A DNA stretch of 64,000 bases. Origin: Gammaproteobacteria bacterium. Lineage in GTDB: Bacteria; Pseudomonadota; Gammaproteobacteria; Pseudomonadales; Azotimanducaceae. The position numbers and the translations under genes are program-made. Every line of letters starts with the position of its first letter. Positions within the stretch are counted from its first letter, which is position 1. The notes below the pieces were generated by a model, which saw nothing but the letters and a program-made list of their open reading frames with translations, was not told the origin of the DNA and ran no database searches. Shown one piece after another: positions 59,311 through 64,000 of the stretch. The DNA lies in assembly GCA_002689445.1 (NCBI GenBank), contig NZGC01000077.1:58999-122998 (forward strand), written 5' to 3'.

Positions 59311-59917
59311 GCCAACGACTGAACTCGAATACGACAGTACATTCCAACTGTTAATTGCGGTGATTTTGTCGGCGCAATCAACAGATGTCGGCGTCAACAA
59401 AGCCACCCGCAAACTCTTCCCCGAGGCCGGGACCCCTCAAGCCATTGCGGCGCTGGGAATCGATGGATTGAAACCGTATATCCAGACGATTGGCCTGTTT
59501 AACACCAAAGCCGCCAACATCATCAAAACGTGTAATCTGCTGTTAACCGAGCATCAGGGGGAAGTACCCAATGATCGCGAAGCGCTCGAATCGCTACCGG
59601 GGGTTGGCCGAAAGACGGCTAACGTGGTGCTGAATACCGCTTTTGGGGCACCTACGATGGCCGTGGACACGCATATTTTTAGAGTATCGAATCGTACCCG
59701 CTTCGCGCCGGGTAAGACCGTGCTACAAGTAGAAAAGAAGCTGCTGAAGGTCATTCCAGACGAATTTATACGTGACGCTCATCATTGGCTCATCTTGCAC
59801 GGGCGCTACATTTGTACGGCCAGAAAGCCTCGATGTGCCGCCTGCTGTGTATTTGACCAATGCGAGTATCCTCGGCGACTCAAAATCGTGAGTGAATTCG
59901 AGGAAAAAGGTCATTAG
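59255..59917 (+). CDS. nth: Endonuclease III
   Basis: A 220-residue DNA glycosylase/AP lyase (E. coli 211). Catalytic Lys in LPGVGRKTANVVLNTAFG and Asp in AVDTHIFRVSNRT. The [4Fe-4S] cluster ligands are C-x6-C-x2-C-x5-C in CTARKPRCAACCVFDQC. It removes oxidised pyrimidines. Its start MNQDKRTAFLTRLR is the standard one and lies inside rnfE. nth closes the rnf operon in many gammaproteobacteria. It ends one base from argG on the other strand. Confidence 0.98.
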   Translation: MNQDKRTAFLTRLRDENPEPTTELEYDSTFQLLIAVILSAQSTDVGVNKATRKLFPEAGTPQAIAALGIDGLKPYIQTIGLFNTKAANIIKTCNLLLTEHQGEVPNDREALESLPGVGRKTANVVLNTAFGAPTMAVDTHIFRVSNRTRFAPGKTVLQVEKKLLKVIPDEFIRDAHHWLILHGRYICTARKPRCAACCVFDQCEYPRRLKIVSEFEEKGH

Positions 59918-59918
59918 C

Positions 59919-61145
59919 CTAACGCTTAGGGTTTGATTGCCTTAAGCTTGCCATCTTTAATCGAAGCGCATTGAGTTTTATAAACCCTTCGGCATCACTT
60001 TGATCATAGGCTCCAGCATCATCTTCAAAGGTCACAATGTTGCCATCGTACAAACTGTCCTCTTCCGACCAACGACCCACCACGCTGACTTGCCCTTTGT
60101 ACAGCTTGAGCCTTACCGTACCGTTAACGCTCTGTTGAGACTGATCAATGAGTGCTTGCAACGCGATCCGTTCCGGGCTCCACCAATAACCGTTATAAAT
60201 TAAGGTGGCGTATCGCGGCATCAATTCATCTTTTAAATGTCCCAATTCTCGGTCTAAGGTGATCGACTCTATGGCCCGGTGCGCTCTGAGTAACACTGTC
60301 CCTCCCGGCGTTTCATAGCAGCCCCGAGCTTTCATGCCCACATAACGATTCTCAACGATATCAACCCGCCCAATGCCATGACTACCCGCAAGGCGATTCA
60401 GTTCAGCAAGCAACGTCGCAGGAGATTTCCGCTCTCCATTGATGGCGATGGGGTCTCCCCGCTCGTAGCTAATCTCAATATAAGTGGGTGCATCGGGCGC
60501 GCACTCTGGTGATACCGACCACAACCACATCGACTCTTCAGGCTCAAGACTCGGATCTTCTAAAATTCCACCCTCATAGGATATGTGCAGGAGATTCGCG
60601 TCCATCGAGTAGGGTGACTGAGCCCCTTCTCTTTTTTGTTCTACCTTAATCTGATATCGCTCACAAAATGCCATGAGGGCTTCACGGGAGTTAAGATCCC
60701 ACTCCCTCCAGGGTGCAATCACTTTGATGGCGGGATCTAAGGCGTAGGCGCCCAATTCAAATCGGACCTGATCATTGCCTTTGCCCGTTGCTCCATGCGC
60801 GATCGCCTCAGCGCTCGTCTCCGCGGCGACTTCAACGAGGCGCTTGGCAATCAAGGGCCGAGCAATGCTCGTCCCGAGTAGGTATTCGCCTTCGTACAGG
60901 GTGTTACAACGAAACATCGGAAACACAAAATCTGCGACGAACTCTTCTCGCACATCATCGATGAAGATCTCTTTGACGCCCATGCTGGCCGCTTTCTGAC
61001 GAGCGGGCTCTAACTCTTCGCCTTGACCAAGATCCGCCGTATAGGTCACAACCTCACAATCGTAGGTCTCCTGCAACCATCGCAAAATCACCGAGGTATC
61101 CAGGCCACCCGAATAGGCCAGTACAACTTTATTTAACTTCGGCAT
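59919..61145 (-). CDS. argG: Argininosuccinate synthase
   Basis: A 408-residue ligase joining citrulline and aspartate with ATP in arginine synthesis. N-terminal ATP motif [14 protein letters not shown], then [18 protein letters not shown], and [22 protein letters not shown]. This is the shorter, Gram-positive/pseudomonad type (about 400 residues). Divergent from pyrC with about 85 bases between. Arginine and pyrimidine pathways share carbamoyl phosphate, but shared control is not shown. Confidence 0.97.
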   Translation of the reverse strand: MPKLNKVVLAYSGGLDTSVILRWLQETYDCEVVTYTADLGQGEELEPARQKAASMGVKEIFIDDVREEFVADFVFPMFRCNTLYEGEYLLGTSIARPLIAKRLVEVAAETSAEAIAHGATGKGNDQVRFELGAYALDPAIKVIAPWREWDLNSREALMAFCERYQIKVEQKREGAQSPYSMDANLLHISYEGGILEDPSLEPEESMWLWSVSPECAPDAPTYIEISYERGDPIAINGERKSPATLLAELNRLAGSHGIGRVDIVENRYVGMKARGCYETPGGTVLLRAHRAIESITLDRELGHLKDELMPRYATLIYNGYWWSPERIALQALIDQSQQSVNGTVRLKLYKGQVSVVGRWSEEDSLYDGNIVTFEDDAGAYDQSDAEGFIKLNALRLKMASLRQSNPKR

Positions 61146-61230
61146 CGCTCTGTCCTCTTAAAAAAGCCCGTATGGTAATCCTTTGATCGCAGAGAGGCCA
61201 GATCTGCAGTAACAGTGTTACAATTGCCCC

Positions 61231-62286
61231 ATGCGACGCCTGACCCTGACCCGACCCGACGATTGGCACATTCACCTTCGAGATGGCGACTACTTAAGTC
61301 AGACCGTCAAAGATGCGGCAGCGCGGTTTGGCCGTGCGATTGTCATGCCCAATCTGTCACCCCCGGTTGTGAATGTCCAAGACGCGGAACGCTACCGTAC
61401 CGAAATTTTACAACATGTCCCTCGATCTTTCGCCTTCGAGCCTTTGATGACCTTGTACCTCACACCGCAAACGGTGGCAGCGGATATTGTGGCCGCTGGG
61501 CAATCTCCTTTTATCGCAGGTTGTAAACTCTATCCTGCTGGTGCCACGACCAATTCAGAGGCGGGCGTTTCAGCCATTACTCAGCTTTATCCGATTTTTG
61601 AGGCCATGCAAACCGCGAACTTGCCCTTACTCATCCATGGTGAAGTCACCACGCACAGCGTAGACATTTTCGATCGTGAGGCGCGGTTTATCGACGAGAG
61701 TCTTGCGCCTTTGATTCAACAATTTCCCGAGCTGAAGGTGGTATTCGAACACATCACCACCCAAGAAGCTGCGCAATTTGTCGCCGATCAAGGCCCCGAG
61801 GTTGCTGCCACGATTACCGTTCATCATCTTTTGTATAACCGCACCGACATGCTTGGCAGCGGGATGAAGCCACTGCTCTTTTGTCTACCGATTTTAAAAC
61901 GTGACCAGCACCGGCAAGCATTGTTGGCAGCTGCCACTTCAGGTAATCCCGCGTTTTTCCTGGGAACCGATTCCGCTCCGCATCCAAGATCGAGCAAAGA
62001 AAATGCTTGCGGCTGCGCCGCTGGTTGCTATACCGCCCATGCGGGCATTGAACTTTATGCTGAGGTTTTCGATGCCGCCGGTAAACTCGATCGTCTAGAA
62101 GCCTTTGCGAGCCATTTTGGACCGGATTTCTATGGTCTTCCTCGCAATCCCGACAAGATAGTCCTTGAGGAAATCCCTTGGACTGCGCCAAAGACCTTGC
62201 CCTTTGGCAATGAGCTGTTGATGCCCCTACGAGGCGGGGAAACGATCGCTTGGCGGCTAGCCTCTCAATCGATGTCCTCCTCATGA
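61231..62286 (+). CDS. pyrC: Dihydroorotase, PyrC type
   Basis: A 351-residue zinc enzyme of the short (class II) type (E. coli 348). Metal motif is WHIHLRDG, active site includes [15 protein letters not shown] (lysine carboxylated), HGE and HITT, and FLGTDSAPH with [26 protein letters not shown]. It closes dihydroorotate from carbamoyl aspartate in pyrimidine synthesis. Overlaps rnt as ATGA. Confidence 0.97.
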   Translation: MRRLTLTRPDDWHIHLRDGDYLSQTVKDAAARFGRAIVMPNLSPPVVNVQDAERYRTEILQHVPRSFAFEPLMTLYLTPQTVAADIVAAGQSPFIAGCKLYPAGATTNSEAGVSAITQLYPIFEAMQTANLPLLIHGEVTTHSVDIFDREARFIDESLAPLIQQFPELKVVFEHITTQEAAQFVADQGPEVAATITVHHLLYNRTDMLGSGMKPLLFCLPILKRDQHRQALLAAATSGNPAFFLGTDSAPHPRSSKENACGCAAGCYTAHAGIELYAEVFDAAGKLDRLEAFASHFGPDFYGLPRNPDKIVLEEIPWTAPKTLPFGNELLMPLRGGETIAWRLASQSMSSS

Positions 62287-62930
62287 CGGATCACAAGTTA
62301 CCCATCGCCCGTCGCTTCAGAGGGTTTTTACCCGTGGTTATTGATGTTGAGACTGGCGGCTTTAATGCAAGCACTGACGCTCTCCTTGAGGTCGCTGCCG
62401 TGTTGGTTGGGATGGATGATCGCGGACGGCTTCATCCTGCCGAGCAATTCTTTTTTAATGTCGAACCCTTCGAAGGCGCCAATCTAGAGCCAGCTGCCCT
62501 TGAGTTCACAGGGATAAAACCGGATAGCCCACTGCGTGGCGCGATTTCAGAAAAGGAGGCGTTAGCGGCCATATTTAGTGCGGTACGCGCCGAGGTCAAA
62601 CGAACGGGTTGCCAAAGAGCCATTGTGGTGGCCCACAATGCTTCCTTTGATCAAGGCTTTCTCAACGAAGCCGCTAGACGGAGCAATTTAAAACGTAATC
62701 CTTTTCACCCATTTTCAAGTTTCGATACCGCCAGTCTTGCAGGCCTGGTCTACGGCCAGACTGTTTTGGCCCGGGCTTGCGCCGCTGCGGGCATTGCCTT
62801 TAACAATCAAGAGGCGCACTCGGCGATTTACGATTGCGAGAAAACCGCCGAGGTTTTTTGCGATATGGTGAATCGCTGGCCCGACCCTGTGGATCTGAGC
62901 GATTCGAGAGAGGACGAGGGCGCTTCCTGA
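62283..62930 (+). CDS. rnt: Ribonuclease T
   Basis: A 215-residue DEDDh 3'-to-5' exonuclease that trims tRNA and other stable RNA 3' ends. Motif I is [11 protein letters not shown], motif [15 protein letters not shown] and motif [17 protein letters not shown] with both the His and the fourth Asp intact. The ATG at 62283 overlaps the pyrC stop and gives the usual N-terminus; an earlier in-frame codon is rejected. Compare the other exonuclease-like protein at 1852, which lacks the fourth Asp. Confidence 0.96.
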   Translation: MTDHKLPIARRFRGFLPVVIDVETGGFNASTDALLEVAAVLVGMDDRGRLHPAEQFFFNVEPFEGANLEPAALEFTGIKPDSPLRGAISEKEALAAIFSAVRAEVKRTGCQRAIVVAHNASFDQGFLNEAARRSNLKRNPFHPFSSFDTASLAGLVYGQTVLARACAAAGIAFNNQEAHSAIYDCEKTAEVFCDMVNRWPDPVDLSDSREDEGAS

Positions 62931-62961
62931 ATCCTCGATTTCGACGGGTTGAGAGTCAAGG

Positions 62962-63291
62962 CTATTGATTATCCGGCAGTGGCACTTCGTCAATCAGCGT
63001 TTGTAACTCGCCGCTTTGATACATCTCAGTAATGATATCGCAGCCGCCTACGAGCTCGCCTTGAACAAACAATTGAGGGAAGGTCGGCCACTCCGAAAAA
63101 GCGGGCAAATTCGCTCGAATCTCTGGATTCGCCAGGATATCAATGTAAGCAAAAGGCTTCCCACAGGCCATTAGCATTTGCGATGCCTGAGAAGAGAAGC
63201 CGCACTGAGGCTGATCAGGAGACCCCTTCATATATATTAGGATAGGATTTTGCGCCACTTGTTGACCAATACTTTCTAATATTTCACTCAT
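62962..63291 (-). CDS. grxD: Monothiol glutaredoxin, Grx4 type
   Basis: A 109-residue glutaredoxin with active-site CGFS (PQCGFSSQASQML), the YMKGSPDQP strand before it, WPTFPQLFVQGELVGGCDI and GELQTLI near the end. CGFS members hold a bridging [2Fe-2S] cluster with glutathione and deliver it in iron-sulfur assembly. It converges on rnt. Confidence 0.96.
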   Translation of the reverse strand: MSEILESIGQQVAQNPILIYMKGSPDQPQCGFSSQASQMLMACGKPFAYIDILANPEIRANLPAFSEWPTFPQLFVQGELVGGCDIITEMYQSGELQTLIDEVPLPDNQ

Positions 63292-63364
63292 GCCACACCT
63301 GTCTTATTCAAAACTATATTTTACCTTGTTTTACGATCCTTGACACAAATGGACCGCAAGTTTC

Positions 63365-64000
63365 TTACCGACTGACCTTTGATTCGCCCCAGCCACCGCC
63401 TCCCGGCGTCAAAATTCTTAGCACCTGCCCCGCTTCGACCCGCAGTTGCGCTTTGTCAGCCAAAAGCTCTCCATCCAGACTGTTCTCGCCTCGCTCACCT
63501 TGGTGACCACCCGCCAGGCCCCAGGGCGCACTTTGACGGCGCTCGGTGATCAAGGTTACCTCGGTCGGCGCAAGAAACCGGTAACTGCGCTCCAAACCAT
63601 CGCCGCCGCGGTGTCGACCGATACCACCCGATCTCCTTCGAACTCGATAGCTCAGGATTTCAATCGGAAAATTAGATTCCATAACCTCAATCGGGGTGTT
63701 GAGCGTGTTCGTCATATGACTCTGAACAGCATCAATACCAGGGCCTGCCGCACTAGCACCTGTGCCCCCACCCAAGGTTTCGTAGTAGTCCCACCGTTTT
63801 CTCTCTCCCATGGCGACGTTATTCATCGTACCCTGACTGGCCGCGGGAATTTCACCCGGCAATGCTTTGGCCAGCGCTCCCAACATACAATCGACGATGC
63901 GCATCGAGGTTTCCACATTACCCGCGGCTGTCGCCGATGGACGCTCTGCGTGTACCAGGGAGCCAGGCGCTGCCTTTACCGCGACGGCGTCGAAGGTGCC
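63365..64000 (-). CDS. Hydantoinase B / oxoprolinase family protein, cut by window edge
   Basis: The C-terminal 211 residues of a large protein. The frame runs without a stop to the window end, so the true start lies to the right of base 64000; a GTG at 63916 is internal. The portion seen has the typical GNVETSMRIVDCMLGALAKALPG, PIEVMESNFPIEILSYRVRR, SGGIGRHRGGDGLERSY and the end LRILTPGGGGWG. Family members are ATP-dependent hydrolases of hydantoins, 5-oxoproline or acetone. Substrate unknown. Confidence 0.9.
   Translation of the reverse strand, partial: GTFDAVAVKAAPGSLVHAERPSATAAGNVETSMRIVDCMLGALAKALPGEIPAASQGTMNNVAMGERKRWDYYETLGGGTGASAAGPGIDAVQSHMTNTLNTPIEVMESNFPIEILSYRVRRRSGGIGRHRGGDGLERSYRFLAPTEVTLITERRQSAPWGLAGGHQGERGENSLDGELLADKAQLRVEAGQVLRILTPGGGGWGESKVSR

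Noticed and set aside
63365..63916. Hydantoinase-B-type protein starting at the GTG at 63916
   Set aside because: The frame stays open and family-like to the window end, so the gene is partial and this codon is internal.

Overview
The window looks like a chromosomal segment of a gammaproteobacterium, probably aquatic and marine-like, with moderate GC. The evidence is gene order: thrS-infC-rpmI-rplT-pheS-pheT-ihfA-merR-tRNA-Pro, gyrA-pheA-hisC-tyrA-cmk-rpsA-ihfB-lapA-lapB, trpS-scpA-scpB-rluB, hda beside a PerM-type permease, and metG-rnf-nth. These are classic gammaproteobacterial neighbourhoods. I cannot name the genus from sequence alone. No phage, insertion sequence, CRISPR array or rRNA operon was seen.

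Layout. 1-5.1 kb is an accessory, lipid-oriented stretch: an acyl-CoA dehydrogenase, an exported exonuclease-like protein, a CYP153-type alkane hydroxylase and a SnoaL-like protein. 5.1-12.8 kb holds translation genes on the minus strand, from tRNA-Val and thrS through infC (apparent AUC start), rpmI, rplT, pheS, pheT, ihfA and a MerR regulator to tRNA-Pro. 13-15.7 kb has uvrB, tRNA-Asn and a ComEA-like protein. 16-26.5 kb is the gyrA to lapB block for aromatic amino acids, ribosomal S1 and LPS control. 26.7-29.6 kb (plus) is mtaD-ubiG-yciK. 29.8-34.9 kb (minus) is yciO, trpS, scpA, scpB and rluB. 35-41.2 kb (plus) is a dense run: yciB, yciI, an SH3/coiled-coil membrane protein, pdxJ, a membrane-anchored cold-shock protein, an unknown protein, yciH, a sulfurtransferase and mnmC. 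41.2-51 kb (minus) has serA, a GntR-controlled ABC exporter with a candidate operator, an exported M20 peptidase, murG, hda, a PerM-like permease and a DUF2066 protein. 51-64 kb has a DUF3108 protein, dcd, apbC, metG, the rnf operon, nth, argG, pyrC, rnt, grxD and the end of a hydantoinase-B-type gene cut by the window edge.

The most unusual object is the rnf operon at 55674-59310. It has rnfA, rnfB, rnfD, rnfG and rnfE but no separate rnfC. The rnfB product instead continues into a second ferredoxin module that matches only the C-terminal part of RnfC. The NADH- and FMN-binding body of RnfC is absent, so this complex should not accept electrons from NADH in the usual way. Other points are an AUC start for infC, a Tyr at the GyrA position equivalent to Asp87, a tRNA-Val with C33, a Bacteroidetes-like PdxJ, a murG outside the cell-wall cluster, and several conserved neighbourhoods from which one expected gene is missing (serC, aroA, mupP, purMN, rnfC).
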